This document shows, one piece after another, positions 25,437-34,495 of a stretch of 64,000 nucleotides of DNA. The stretch spans positions 2,170,001 to 2,234,000 of the forward strand of contig OZ271855.1 of assembly GCA_965601955.1 (NCBI GenBank). The letters are read 5' to 3'. The position numbers and the translations under genes are program-made. The stretch comes from RHLJ01 sp965601955. GTDB lineage: Bacteria; Bacteroidota; Rhodothermia; Balneolales; Balneolaceae. The first letter of the stretch is position 1, and the number at the start of each line of letters is the position of its first letter. The notes under the pieces were generated by a model. The model was given only the letters and a program-made list of their open reading frames with translations. It did not search any database and was not told the origin of the DNA.

Positions 25437-27014
25437 CTAAAACTCGTAATTACTGAATTCCGGAGCTTTCCTTGCATTGGTAAGTTGCTCAAAAGAGTAA
25501 GCCAGCTCTATCAGTTTCGGTTCGCTCCACGCTTCTCCGAAAAAGTTAATTCCGACTGGAAGGCCATCAATATAACCCATTGGTAAAGTGATGTTTGGAT
25601 ATCCTGATCTTGCGGCCGGAGAACTGGATGAAAGCCCGAAATTATCTCCATTAGTATGATCTGTTTTCCATGCTGGCCCACCGGTAATAGATACCAAAGC
25701 GTCCAGATCATTTTCTTCCATCACTTTATCTATACCTTCATCCCTGGTTTTTCTCATTAAATCGGCCAAAGCAGTTTTATACTCTTCGGATTCCAAATCT
25801 CCTTTTTCATTGGCCTGGACCAGTAAGCTATGGTCAAAATATTTCATTTCGACAGGATCGCTAAAGGTTTTTTCAATGAGGTCATCCATGTCGGTTACTT
25901 TTGCATTTTCACCTAAAGAAGCGAAGTAGTGATTTAAGCCATCTTTGAATTCATAAAGAAGTACCTGGAAAGAATCTCCACCTGCCCCAGAACCACCAAT
26001 TTGATCGATTTCAACCAGAGTGGCTCCCTGGGCTTCCAGTAGCCTGAGTGTTTCATTGAAAAGCGTATCTACCCTGAAATGGCGATTTCTAGGCCCGTTA
26101 AATACACCAATTCGTTTTCCTTCGAATGCCCCGGTATTAAGGAACTGGGTGTAGTCGGTGTAGGAGTTTCCTTCACTATCAGCGGTTTTGGAGTCCATTT
26201 CGTCGATTCCTGTCATAGCACCAAGAGCTACTGCAGCATCTGTGACGGTTCTTGTCATTGGCCCGGGGGTGTCTTGAGTAAATGAAATAGGGATGATCCC
26301 AGAACGGCTAAGCAATCCCACGGTAGGCTTAATTCCTACTAAACCATTAGCGCTGGAAGGGCAGGTGATGGATCCATTAGTCTCTGTTCCTATAGCTATT
26401 ACAGTGAGGTTAGCCGATGCTGCTGCGCCTGATCCTGCACTGGATCCGCATGGGTTACGGGTGATGTCATATGGGTTTTTAGTTTGACCACCAAGAGCAC
26501 TCCAGCCGCTTGAAGAAAAGCTGGAATGAAAGTTTGCCCACTCGCTTAAATTAGCCTTTGCGATGATAACAGCTCCGCTTTCTCTCAGCTTTTCAACGAT
26601 AAACGCATCCTGAAGTGGCATAGAACCTTCCATTGCCCGGGCTCCGGCAGTATTCGGCATCTTGTCGTGGGTATCAATATTGTCTTTCAGAACTACAGGA
26701 ATACCATGCATGGGGCCTCGTTTATTTCCTGCCGCAAATTCCTGATCGAGCTGACGAGCAATTTCAATGGCATCAGGGTTGGTAGTAATAATAGAATTTA
26801 TGGCAGGCCCATTTTTGTCCACGTTTTCTATGCGTTCTAAATAGGCAGAAACAACTTGCTCAATAGTGTAATCGCCATTTTCAAACCCCTGTTGAAGTTG
26901 TTCAATAGTAATTTCTTCCAGCCCAAGTTCCTCGAACTGGCTGGTTTGGGTAAGTTCACAATTCGAAAGAGTTAATAGAATGAGCAGAGATAAAATGCCT
27001 GATAGTTTTTTCAC
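25437..27014 (-). CDS. Lipoprotein amidase (amidase signature family)
   Basis: A 525-residue periplasmic or outer-membrane-anchored hydrolase of C-N bonds. A lipobox (LTLSNC, cysteine near residue 19) follows a short signal; the start is GTG at 27014. The Ser-cisSer-Lys triad is visible: Lys in GIPVVLKDNIDT, Ser in NPCGSSAGSGAAA, and Ser in TETNGSITCPSS. The full-length family core runs to FFGEAWSEPKLIELAYSFEQ. Its Asn-rich substrate pocket does not reveal the substrate; a homologue of exported amidases acting on peptides or amides is likely. It is not a GatA: the export signal and lack of gatB/C context argue against that. Confidence 0.88.
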   Translation of the reverse strand: MKKLSGILSLLILLTLSNCELTQTSQFEELGLEEITIEQLQQGFENGDYTIEQVVSAYLERIENVDKNGPAINSIITTNPDAIEIARQLDQEFAAGNKRGPMHGIPVVLKDNIDTHDKMPNTAGARAMEGSMPLQDAFIVEKLRESGAVIIAKANLSEWANFHSSFSSSGWSALGGQTKNPYDITRNPCGSSAGSGAAASANLTVIAIGTETNGSITCPSSANGLVGIKPTVGLLSRSGIIPISFTQDTPGPMTRTVTDAAVALGAMTGIDEMDSKTADSEGNSYTDYTQFLNTGAFEGKRIGVFNGPRNRHFRVDTLFNETLRLLEAQGATLVEIDQIGGSGAGGDSFQVLLYEFKDGLNHYFASLGENAKVTDMDDLIEKTFSDPVEMKYFDHSLLVQANEKGDLESEEYKTALADLMRKTRDEGIDKVMEENDLDALVSITGGPAWKTDHTNGDNFGLSSSSPAARSGYPNITLPMGYIDGLPVGINFFGEAWSEPKLIELAYSFEQLTNARKAPEFSNYEF

Positions 27015-27119
27015 AAGTCCGGGTTAGTTACAATTTTGAGGAATAAACTCACTTAGTGATTGTGAGTCAAGAAAGCCGGGGTTAAAAAATATTTCTCTGT
27101 CACCTCGAACACCTTCTAC

Positions 27120-27227
27120 GTCATCCCGGGCGAAGACCCGGGATCTGTAAAAAACTAAGCTTCGATTTAGCTAAGTTTTTATCAACGATTGATCCACTAC
27201 AGATCCCGCATCGTGGTGCGGGATGAC
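27120..27227 (+). repeat. 108-bp dispersed palindrome, copy 1
   Basis: Starts GTCATCCCGGGCGAAGACCC and ends CATCGTGGTGCGGGATGAC. GGGATCTGTA near the left matches TACAGATCCC near the right, with ATCAACGATTGATC in the centre. Two further copies occur at 34102-34209 and 38330-38436, so it is a defined repeat family with conserved ends and variable middle. It occupies the gap between the amidase and RNase D genes. Confidence 0.85.
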
Positions 27228-27265
27228 CTTCAAGAGAAAATCTGCTTTAATAAAGCAATTCTGTG

Positions 27266-28429
27266 CTACTCAGGTTTCGAATAGGTGAAGCTGGACAATG
27301 ATAGCCCAAGTTCAGAAGAAAAATGATCGATCAGTTCCTTTCTGTAGGGCATAAGCTTGTCGGTATTCCCCTCAAAAAGCTCCTGTATCAAGCGATTATT
27401 AAGAATGAAATTCTGGGCATATTCTCCCAGTTCTTCTTTCATTAGTTTTTGTATTCGGGAATAGTACTGGTTTTTTGCTTTCTTTAAAGCCCGTTGGAAT
27501 TGCTGAATTTCCTGGTATTCTGATCGGGAAAGTGTAGTAAATGCTTTTTTCTTTTTTGAAAGGCCCTGCTGAGATGCTTCCTCAGATGTACGTTCAATCA
27601 ATTCATTAAATTCATCCTGAATGGCTTTCGTTCTAAGTTTAGGATGTATCCCCGATTGATTCATCCAATTTTTTATGGCCTCTGGCTGGTAAACAAGTTT
27701 TTGAACCCAGTTCTTATCGAGCACCTTAAAGGAGGGGCGGTTTAATTCTTCTGCTTTCTCTTCACGGAGTTCCATCAGTTTTTTGTATATATGCCAATGG
27801 TATTCCGAAAAGCCTTTCTTTTCTTTTTCTTTTAGAATGGATTTGTGGCTCTCCCCGGAGTAATCAGAAGCTTCTGTCCATTCATTTTCCTGGGTTACCC
27901 ATTCCTGGATACCTTTCTCTTCAATATTTTTTTGTAATACCTCCTTGAGATCCAGCAGGTAAAACACATCGTTGGCAGCATATTGGAGCTGCTCCTTGCT
28001 TAATGGCCGGGTAAACCAATTACTTTGCTGAGAACCTTTGTCTATATCAATCTCCAGGATTTGGCTTAATAGCGCATTCAGAGAGGTAGGAGGAAAGTTA
28101 AGCAGGGAAGAAGCGATCTTAAGGTCATAAAGCCCTTTAGGTTTACATCCGAGGAGATGCAGAAGCCTTAAATCTTCACTAAATGAAAAACAGATTTTCG
28201 AAATAGCCGGGTTTTCCAGAATTGGAAAAATTTTCGAGATATCCATGGCTAGAGGATCTATCAGAAAACAAGATTCTCCATCGTAAATCTGCATCAAACA
28301 TAGATTGAAGCCATATCTAAACCGGTTTTTATCGAACTCCAGGTCTATAGCGAATTCCTTTTTTTGAGCTAGCTTAGAACAGATACGAAGAAATGAATCA
28401 GGGGAGTTTACGTATTCGAAATTTGACAA
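27266..28429 (-). CDS. rnd: Ribonuclease D-like 3'-5' exonuclease (DEDDy) with HRDC-like C-terminus
   Basis: Trims 3' ends of structured RNAs such as tRNA precursors. The exonuclease motifs are present: Exo I DLEFD, Exo II FSFSEDLRLL, and Exo III YAANDVFYLLDL with the tyrosine of the DEDDy class. A helical region (HIYKKLMELREEKAEELNRP) follows that fits HRDC. TTG at 28429 is chosen because family homology begins at FEYVNSPDSF just after it and it sits 13 nt past the upstream stop. The frame is open to a TTG at 28483, which would overlap the upstream gene by 41 nt. Confidence 0.85.
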   Translation of the reverse strand: MSNFEYVNSPDSFLRICSKLAQKKEFAIDLEFDKNRFRYGFNLCLMQIYDGESCFLIDPLAMDISKIFPILENPAISKICFSFSEDLRLLHLLGCKPKGLYDLKIASSLLNFPPTSLNALLSQILEIDIDKGSQQSNWFTRPLSKEQLQYAANDVFYLLDLKEVLQKNIEEKGIQEWVTQENEWTEASDYSGESHKSILKEKEKKGFSEYHWHIYKKLMELREEKAEELNRPSFKVLDKNWVQKLVYQPEAIKNWMNQSGIHPKLRTKAIQDEFNELIERTSEEASQQGLSKKKKAFTTLSRSEYQEIQQFQRALKKAKNQYYSRIQKLMKEELGEYAQNFILNNRLIQELFEGNTDKLMPYRKELIDHFSSELGLSLSSFTYSKPE

Positions 28430-28442
28430 AGTTTCTGTTCTA

Positions 28443-28949
28443 CTATTTATGTCCCTCAATAGCGAGAGAAAAACCGAATCCAACCATACTATAGGTTGGA
28501 CTCAGATTTACATTAACATCTAAAGCTAACCCTATAGGCGAAAAAGGAGCAAGCATTATTTGTGCATTTGATCCAATACCAATTTCAGGAGTTGAGCCGT
28601 CTCCCCAGGCAAACGATGGGCCTACAAAAATAGAATATCTTCCTACCTGTTCTACAAATGAAGCGCCTTGAGCAACCGAAAGATAACTTACCTGCCTTGA
28701 TCCGAAAATGGAAGAGCTCTCAATAAAACCTACCTGCACAGGGTATGTTCTCCCAAAATTTGCCCGCAAATAAAAATTTAGTAGTTCATTTGAATCCTGT
28801 CCAAAGCCAAGTGTGACCCAGCCTTCATCACATTCGGGAGTACTTTTCATCTTATTGCAGGGAGTCGGCTCATCACTTTCACTTTGAGCAAAAGCATGTG
28901 TAAACGAAAGGACACCTATAATGATAAATGCGACAAGTTTTCTAGCCAT
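28443..28949 (-). CDS. Small secreted protein, predicted outer-membrane-associated, unknown function
   Basis: A 168-residue protein with a signal peptide cut after FTHAFAQ. The mature N-terminus has two cysteines (PTPCNKMKSTPECDEG). Alternating glycine/aromatic strands follow (FYLRANFGR, SYLSVAQGASFVEQ, YSIFVGPSFAWG, MVGFGFSLAI) that would suit a small beta-barrel or porin-like fold. No family recognised. It is on the same strand as and just upstream of the RNase D gene, with possible co-transcription. Confidence 0.6.
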   Translation of the reverse strand: MARKLVAFIIIGVLSFTHAFAQSESDEPTPCNKMKSTPECDEGWVTLGFGQDSNELLNFYLRANFGRTYPVQVGFIESSSIFGSRQVSYLSVAQGASFVEQVGRYSIFVGPSFAWGDGSTPEIGIGSNAQIMLAPFSPIGLALDVNVNLSPTYSMVGFGFSLAIEGHK

Positions 28950-28990
28950 AACCCTAAGCTAATGAGTTAGTAGTAACTAAAAAGTTAGAA

Positions 28991-29872
28991 TTACCGATGA
29001 TTTTGATAGGTATTTGGGAAAAACAAAGAGCGGATTAGCTCAATTTGTTCCGGAATAATGGTTTCGGAATGAGCTTCCAGGCTTTGTTCCAATTGCTCGT
29101 TTGTACGAATCCCCAATACAGTGGTGGTTACTGCCGGGTTATCCAATACAAAGGCCATGGATTGTGAAACAGGATTCCCCAATTCCTTTAATAACCGTTG
29201 CATTGCCAGTACCTGTTTTTCTGAATAACCGAGGTATTCTTTCACGGGTTTATTAACGAGGATTCCCTGGGCCAATGTACCTCTAACCAGAACCGAAATA
29301 TTGTTTTCCTTCAGCAAATCGAAGCTTTCTTCTTCAGGCCTGCGATCCAGTAAGCTGTACTGGCTCATTACGCTTACCATATTCGATCGTTTAACCCATT
29401 CTCTAATCACATTAGGGCGGATAGATGAAATCCCATATTCCCGAATTTTCCCTTGCTCTTTGAGGAGTTCAAAGGCCTCTATGGATTCATCGATGGGGTC
29501 TTCAATGGTGCCGCCATGTAGTTGATATAAATCCAGGTAATCGGTTTGAAGACGCTTCAGTGTTTCCTCGATAGAAGAGAGGATATACTCTTTTGAAGGA
29601 TTCCAGTCCCAGCCCGAACCATCTTCCCGCCATTGATTTCCTACTTTCGATGCAATGATTACCTCACCACGTATCTCTTTTAATGCCTTACCAACGGTTT
29701 CTTCGTTTTGTCCTTTGTTGTATAAATCGGCAGTATCGAAAAAGTTAATTCCCCTTTCAAAAGCATTACGAAGCAAAGTGGCATTATAGGAATCGTCGGT
29801 TCCAAGCGACATACACCCAAAAGCGAGATTGCTGATTTTGATTTCGGAAGTGCCTAATCGTGTATAATTCAT
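28991..29872 (-). CDS. Aldo/keto reductase
   Basis: A 293-residue NAD(P)H-dependent oxidoreductase of the AKR superfamily acting on a carbonyl substrate. The TIM barrel shows NLAFGCMSLGTDD, the catalytic Asp and Tyr in FFDTADLYNKGQNEE, the lysine in VIIASKVGNQW, DLYQLHGG in place of the usual LHRPD, and a C-terminal cofactor region (VTTTVLGIRTNEQLEQ). It is close in style to YdhF/Tas-type proteins. The start codon overlaps the divergent galactanase frame by 2 nt. Confidence 0.88.
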   Translation of the reverse strand: MNYTRLGTSEIKISNLAFGCMSLGTDDSYNATLLRNAFERGINFFDTADLYNKGQNEETVGKALKEIRGEVIIASKVGNQWREDGSGWDWNPSKEYILSSIEETLKRLQTDYLDLYQLHGGTIEDPIDESIEAFELLKEQGKIREYGISSIRPNVIREWVKRSNMVSVMSQYSLLDRRPEEESFDLLKENNISVLVRGTLAQGILVNKPVKEYLGYSEKQVLAMQRLLKELGNPVSQSMAFVLDNPAVTTTVLGIRTNEQLEQSLEAHSETIIPEQIELIRSLFFPNTYQNHR

Positions 29873-29897
29873 GAGATTGAAAGCAGTATATTCATGT

Positions 29898-31232
29898 ATG
29901 CGTTTTCAAAAACTAACCCTGCTCGCCTGTCTGTCTTTTTTGCTGCTGTTTGCTGAAAAAGGATTCTCCTTCCAGCAAGAGGGAGAATATCTCTATGGAG
30001 CAGATGTCTCATTCGTACCAGAGCTTCGTTCTTTAGGAATACAAACTTATGATATCGAAAATAATGAGAAAGATATACTTCATATTCTTAAAGAAAGCGG
30101 ATTCAATACGATCAGAGTGCGTGTTTGGCATACACCAGAAACGGTACACAGCAGTTTTGAAGAGGTACTGACATTTTCCGAAGAAATAAAAGAGCTCGGA
30201 ATGAAAGTCTTTTTGAATATTCATTATTCCGATACATGGGCTGATCCCGGAAAACAAACGATACCCAAAGCCTGGCAGGGCTTAGAATTCGAGCAACTTT
30301 CTGATAGTGTGTATAACTACACCGCAAGATTAGTCTCAGCCATACAACCAGAAATAATACAGATAGGAAATGAATTAAATGGAGGGCTACTATGGCCGGA
30401 AGGGAAGTACGATAAACCATCTCAGCTAGAAGCTTTACTCTCATCAGGAATTGAAGCAGTTCGAGATCACGCTCCGGAAACTGATATCGTTCTTCACTAT
30501 GCTGGTTATGAATATGCAACTGAGTTTTTTTTAAACCTGAATACCCTGGATTTCGACATTATCGCATTGTCTTATTATCCATTTTGGCATGGAAAAAGTT
30601 TAACCGATTTAGAAGAAGTCTTTAAAGATATCTCCGATACATTTTCTAAGAGAATTATTGTTGCTGAAATTGCTTATCCATTCGATGAATTGGACTATAC
30701 TGCTGAATATTTAGTTGACCAGTTCCCACCATCAGAAAAAGGCCAGTTAGATTTTATCCACCATGTAGATAGCTTACTTAAAGAAACAAACTGGGGCTAC
30801 GGAACAATTTTATGGGGAGGTGTTACCGATGCCTATAAAACTCCAAAACCTGAAACGGAAGGGTATTTTTGGGAAAACCAGGCACTTCTGGATTACAATA
30901 ATAAAGCCTTACCCATCCTTCAACTTCCCAACGTAACGGCTGTTCATACGGAACAAGAATTCCTAAATCCGACAGGGTTCACACTCCAGGCTTATCCCAA
31001 CCCGTTTAATCCTGCTACCAATGTACTGGTTGAGATTGAGCAGCCTGCTAACCTTAGCATTGAAGTGTATGACCTGGTTGGAAGGAGGGTTGCCTCTCTT
31101 TTTTCCGGGTGGGTCAACTCAGGAAACCATTCTTTTAGTTTAGAGATGCCCTTTCAAGCCTCCGGGACTTATTTCATCAAAGCTGAGACTAACTCAGAAA
31201 CAAAGTTTTTGAAAATTCAGCTTATCAAATAA
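29898..31232 (+). CDS. Arabinogalactan endo-beta-1,4-galactanase (GH53) with T9SS sorting domain
   Basis: A secreted glycoside hydrolase cleaving beta-1,4-galactan side chains of pectin or arabinogalactan. The ATG at 29898 gives a compact signal peptide (MRFQKLTLLACLSFLLLFAEKGFSF); an upstream ATG at 29871 overlaps the divergent reductase gene. The catalytic domain (about residues 30-350) begins YGADVSFVPEL and has RVRVWHTP, LNIHYSDTWADPGKQ, the acid/base Glu in IGNELNGGLLWP and the nucleophile Glu in IVAEIAYPF. The last 80 residues (LQAYPNPFNPATNV to KIQLIK) are a type IX sorting domain. No SusC/SusD partners are nearby. Confidence 0.88.
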   Translation: MRFQKLTLLACLSFLLLFAEKGFSFQQEGEYLYGADVSFVPELRSLGIQTYDIENNEKDILHILKESGFNTIRVRVWHTPETVHSSFEEVLTFSEEIKELGMKVFLNIHYSDTWADPGKQTIPKAWQGLEFEQLSDSVYNYTARLVSAIQPEIIQIGNELNGGLLWPEGKYDKPSQLEALLSSGIEAVRDHAPETDIVLHYAGYEYATEFFLNLNTLDFDIIALSYYPFWHGKSLTDLEEVFKDISDTFSKRIIVAEIAYPFDELDYTAEYLVDQFPPSEKGQLDFIHHVDSLLKETNWGYGTILWGGVTDAYKTPKPETEGYFWENQALLDYNNKALPILQLPNVTAVHTEQEFLNPTGFTLQAYPNPFNPATNVLVEIEQPANLSIEVYDLVGRRVASLFSGWVNSGNHSFSLEMPFQASGTYFIKAETNSETKFLKIQLIK

Positions 31233-31235
31233 TCC

Positions 31236-31400
31236 TTACTTGTCGTGTTTAGCAATAATCCAAACCGCGTGGATAATACCAGGAAGATATCCCAATAGGG
31301 TAAGTAGGATATTGATCCAGAAATCTGCTTTAATGCCTACCGTAAGGAAAACACCAAGTGGTGGAATAAAGATTGCGAAGATGATTCTAAGAATACTCAT
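31236..31400 (-). CDS. Pmp3/YqaE-family small membrane protein (UPF0057)
   Basis: A 54-residue ORF with two hydrophobic helices: MSILRIIFAIFIPPLGVFL and FWINILLTLLGYLPGIIHAV, ending WIIAKHDK. The PPLGVF and LLGYLPGIIHA segments are the family signature of YqaE/Pmp3 proteolipids, which influence membrane potential and salt tolerance in other organisms. It is convergent with the galactanase gene, with stop codons 3 nt apart, and probably monocistronic. Confidence 0.88.
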   Translation of the reverse strand: MSILRIIFAIFIPPLGVFLTVGIKADFWINILLTLLGYLPGIIHAVWIIAKHDK

Positions 31401-31572
31401 AATGCAGAAAGTTTAATTCCCTGAAAGTATTTGTTTTTGGGAAATAATCTAAGGGAGGACTCAGCTATTTTTAAAGTATTTTAAGTAGGTACACATTTAT
31501 GCGTTTTATTTAACAACAAAAAGTCTGTTATTAATCATGCAAAATAAATAGTTAGAATTAAAGGGGATTAAG

Positions 31573-31773
31573 GTGTTAGGAAAAAGACTATATATACTGG
31601 CAATAATCTATATAGCTTTATTGGCCATCATAATTAGGTATGTATACCCGGAATTAAACCTTTCGTCTTTGCTAATTGTAATTGGATCTCTTGGATTCGT
31701 ACTTGCTTTCGTAACGGATAAGATCATTAATCAAATAAAAAGGGAAAATGGGGATGAAAAAGATGACCAGTAA
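31573..31773 (+). CDS. Small two-helix membrane protein, unknown
   Basis: A 66-residue protein with a GTG start at 31573 (MLGKRLYILAII). There are two hydrophobic segments (YILAIIYIALLAIIIRYVY and LSSLLIVIGSLGFVLAFVT) followed by a charged tail NQIKRENGDEKDD. The tail overlaps the start of the next lipoprotein gene by 26 nt, suggesting coupled expression. No family recognised; the GTG start and short length keep confidence moderate. Confidence 0.5.
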   Translation: MLGKRLYILAIIYIALLAIIIRYVYPELNLSSLLIVIGSLGFVLAFVTDKIINQIKRENGDEKDDQ

Positions 31774-32437
31774 CAAAATTAGAAACTCAGTCTTTCTCAT
31801 TCTTTTTTCACTGATTCTATTTTGGAACTGTGCTGCTCCTCAGAAACCAACCGGTCACCTGTTTGCATATTTAGAAGATTATGGAGCCGAGTATGAAGGG
31901 TTTGCTATCTATACCTATGTGTTAACAGGTTCTGTTAATTCTGAAGACCCGGTTACTCAGAAGTACAATGAACTGGTAGAAACAATAGTCAATTCCACGG
32001 CTCATTACGATACAAGTAGCCAGTACCTGGATGAATCAAAGTATAACTTATTTGTTATACCGGCTGAGTGGGATTCTACCTATAAAGCTGATCTTAGGCT
32101 TTCACAGGAATTGTTGTTGGCATTTTCGAGTCAAAACCGTGATTTATTTTCAAATCCCGGGCCTTATCTGATTACCATCGATAAACCCATTCGCTTTGGT
32201 TATGAGTCGGATACTACAGATATGCTAATCGCGGATCTTACTTATCTTCAACCTGCCGCTATCCCTGAATTGGTACGAGAATACAAGTCTAATTTGGTTA
32301 ATCAGGATTTAGACGGTATTGAAAAGTTGAGATCGCTAAGAATAAATATTCTTAACGGTGCCCTGATTGTAGAAGAGAACTTAAAATTCGCAAAAATTGC
32401 ATTCACTGCGTTCAAAAATCTATTTCATAATGATTGA
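31748..32437 (+). CDS. Putative lipoprotein, unknown function
   Basis: A 229-residue protein with a charged n-region (MKKMTSNKIRNS), a hydrophobic stretch and lipobox LILFWNC (cysteine near residue 28). The remainder is mixed alpha/beta without a recognisable motif; two segments are GHLFAYLEDYGAEYEGFAIYTY and YNLFVIPAEWDSTYKADLRL. It overlaps the small membrane protein gene upstream and is followed after 42 nt by the TPR protein gene on the same strand. Function not assignable. Confidence 0.65.
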   Translation: MGMKKMTSNKIRNSVFLILFSLILFWNCAAPQKPTGHLFAYLEDYGAEYEGFAIYTYVLTGSVNSEDPVTQKYNELVETIVNSTAHYDTSSQYLDESKYNLFVIPAEWDSTYKADLRLSQELLLAFSSQNRDLFSNPGPYLITIDKPIRFGYESDTTDMLIADLTYLQPAAIPELVREYKSNLVNQDLDGIEKLRSLRINILNGALIVEENLKFAKIAFTAFKNLFHND

Positions 32438-32479
32438 TTTGTTAGATTTATGCTTTGTAATCAACTCATAGATTTATCA

Positions 32480-34069
32480 ATGTGTAAAACTGCTAGTCTC
32501 TTCTTCTCATTTCTACTGGTTTCGGGGTTAAGCTTTGCCCAGGATATGGATGTTTCCTATCCGGATGAGTTTGACGAACCATTTCCACTTTATACTAAAG
32601 CACTAGGCGATTTTGAACGCCCCATTTCATCCACCAACGAAATAGCTCAAAAGTATTTCAACCAGGGTTTTCAGATGATGTATGCATTTACCAAGGAAGA
32701 TGGAGCCAGATCGTTTAGGGAAGCATGGAAAAATGACCCTAACTGTGCAATCTGTTATTGGGGAGAGGCCTGGGCCTGGGGTTCTTATTTGAACGGAAAA
32801 ATGAGAGCAGCCGAATCACCGAGAGCTTATGTCGCTATTCAAAAGGCTAAAGAGCTGGCAGACCAGGGATATGCTTCCGAAAATGAGAAAGCATTTATAG
32901 ATGCCATGCTGGTTCGGTATGCCGAAGAGTTTGATTCGGATGAACAGACGGTGAGAGATACGGCGTATGCTGAAGCAATGAGAGTAGTGTACGAGCAATA
33001 TCCAGATGACCTGGATGCGGGAACCTTTTATGGCGAGGCATTATTCCTGCTTGAACCTCGAAGAGGGACCAGGGATTTAAATGACCCAGATCTACAAAAA
33101 ATACATGAGGTATTGGAAAGTGTATTAGAGAAGGATATCAAACATGTCGGGGCCTGCCATTTGTATATACATGCTACAGAATCCACCACTGATCCAGGAT
33201 TAGCTGAGCCTTGCGCAGAATATATTGGCACTTCCATTCCAGGAGCCAGCCACATCAACCACATGCCTTCCCACACCTGGAATGAGATCGGACGATGGGG
33301 TGATGCTGTTCGGGCAAATATTATGGCCTGGCATTCTGATCAGAAGGCGGCAATAGGAGAAGGCTTTGCTATTTATCCCAGCCATAACCTTCACATGCTG
33401 CTATTTGCGGCATCGATGGATGGGCAAAGTGGAGTTGCGACTCAAGGTGGCCGCGATTATACCAAGCTCACCGGGAATCATATGTATGAATCGCTTACCC
33501 TGATTCGATTTGGGCGTTTTGATGAAGCCTTAAAGGTGGAAAAAACAGACGATAGAGATATCCCTGAAGGGATGTGGGAGTTTTCAATGGGGTATGCCTA
33601 TTTGAAGGAAGGGGACATTGAAGAAGCTGAAGAATACTTAGAAGAAGTATTGAAAAAAGCCGAAGAATCTACCGCACGATTTCGCTTTCACTCTGCAGAG
33701 AATTTACTGGGCATAGTAGGGAGAATCTTAGAAGGAGAGATTCATCTAACCAAAGGTGATACGGTCAAAGCAATCGAAGCCTTCGAGCGTGCTGTTGAGT
33801 TTGATGATGCCCTGCAATACGATGAACCTGAACCCTTACCCTTTGCCGCCAGGCATTGGCTGGGAGCTGCACATCTCGAATCAGGTGATTATGCCAAAGC
33901 GGAAGAAGTATTCCGTGCAGAGCTGGAAGATCATCCTAATAATGGCTGGTCGTACTTCGGGTTATTAGAAGCGTTGGAAGGGCAGGGAAAAACGGATATT
34001 GAACTAGAAGAAGCCTTCGAAAAAAGCTGGGCCCGCTCCGATACCTGGATAAGAGGAAGCAGGTTTTAG
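32480..34069 (+). CDS. Secreted TPR-repeat protein
   Basis: A 529-residue exported protein. ATG at 32480 gives a signal peptide (MCKTASLFFSFLLVSGLSFAQ); an ATG at 32450 only adds ten residues. The N-terminal half includes NDPNCAICYWGEAWAWG and HVGACHLYIHATE...SHINHMPSH, with several Cys and His residues that could bind metal or heme. The C-terminal half has TPR-like helical pairs (AYLKEGDIEEAEEYLEEVL, HLTKGDTVKAIEAFERAV, GAAHLESGDYAKAEEVF). Homologues are usually annotated as hypothetical TPR proteins; function is unknown. Confidence 0.75.
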   Translation: MCKTASLFFSFLLVSGLSFAQDMDVSYPDEFDEPFPLYTKALGDFERPISSTNEIAQKYFNQGFQMMYAFTKEDGARSFREAWKNDPNCAICYWGEAWAWGSYLNGKMRAAESPRAYVAIQKAKELADQGYASENEKAFIDAMLVRYAEEFDSDEQTVRDTAYAEAMRVVYEQYPDDLDAGTFYGEALFLLEPRRGTRDLNDPDLQKIHEVLESVLEKDIKHVGACHLYIHATESTTDPGLAEPCAEYIGTSIPGASHINHMPSHTWNEIGRWGDAVRANIMAWHSDQKAAIGEGFAIYPSHNLHMLLFAASMDGQSGVATQGGRDYTKLTGNHMYESLTLIRFGRFDEALKVEKTDDRDIPEGMWEFSMGYAYLKEGDIEEAEEYLEEVLKKAEESTARFRFHSAENLLGIVGRILEGEIHLTKGDTVKAIEAFERAVEFDDALQYDEPEPLPFAARHWLGAAHLESGDYAKAEEVFRAELEDHPNNGWSYFGLLEALEGQGKTDIELEEAFEKSWARSDTWIRGSRF

Positions 34070-34101
34070 GTTTTTTCGGGTTATCCCGCACTATTTTTTT
34101 T

Positions 34102-34209
34102 GTCATCCCGGGCGAAGACCCGGGATCTGTAAAGCATGATTCGTTGATTAGGCTATGTATAGACCAACGCCTGGTTCCCCTACAGATCTCGCATCAGGTG
34201 CGGGATGAC
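34102..34209 (+). repeat. 108-bp dispersed palindrome, copy 2
   Basis: Same ends as the copy at 27120: GTCATCCCGGGCGAAGACCC at the left and GCATCAGGTGCGGGATGAC at the right, with TACAGATCTCG carrying one change. The centre (TCGTTGATTAGGC...AGACCAACG) matches copy 3 better than copy 1. It lies between the TPR protein gene and the convergent methyltransferase gene. Confidence 0.85.
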
Positions 34210-34264
34210 GCAGAGGAGGCGTGGCATGATGAAGAACAGAAACAGAGGACTGTAATTTTTATTT

Positions 34265-34452
34265 GTCATCCTGAGTGAGAGCAGTTATAACAAGAAAGAA
34301 GAAGCTGTCACTCTGAGCTCCCGGATAGAAGTTAAAGGAAAGGTTTAGTAGCGAAGGGTATCAAGTAAGATTCTATATCATAACTAGTTCAAGGTTTGAT
34401 ATCCTTCGTGATGAAAACCAATCAAGTATTAAACAGGGGCACTCAGGATGAC
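34265..34452 (+). repeat. 188-bp imperfect palindrome GTCATCCTGAGTG ... CACTCAGGATGAC
   Basis: The outer arms are exact reverse complements at the ends (34265-34277 and 34440-34452). Inner pairs include GGTATCAAG / GTTTGATATCC. With the preceding 108-bp palindrome it accounts for most of the 34070-34495 gene-free stretch, in which no ORF or RNA gene was recognised. Confidence 0.75.
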
Positions 34453-34495
34453 AGTGCAAAAGAGCAGGAATGGTTTAAAGTATGGTTGCTAAAAA

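Noticed and set aside
25437..27014. GatA subunit of the tRNA amidotransferase
   Set aside because: The product carries a lipoprotein signal and there is no gatB or gatC nearby; an exported amidase fits better.
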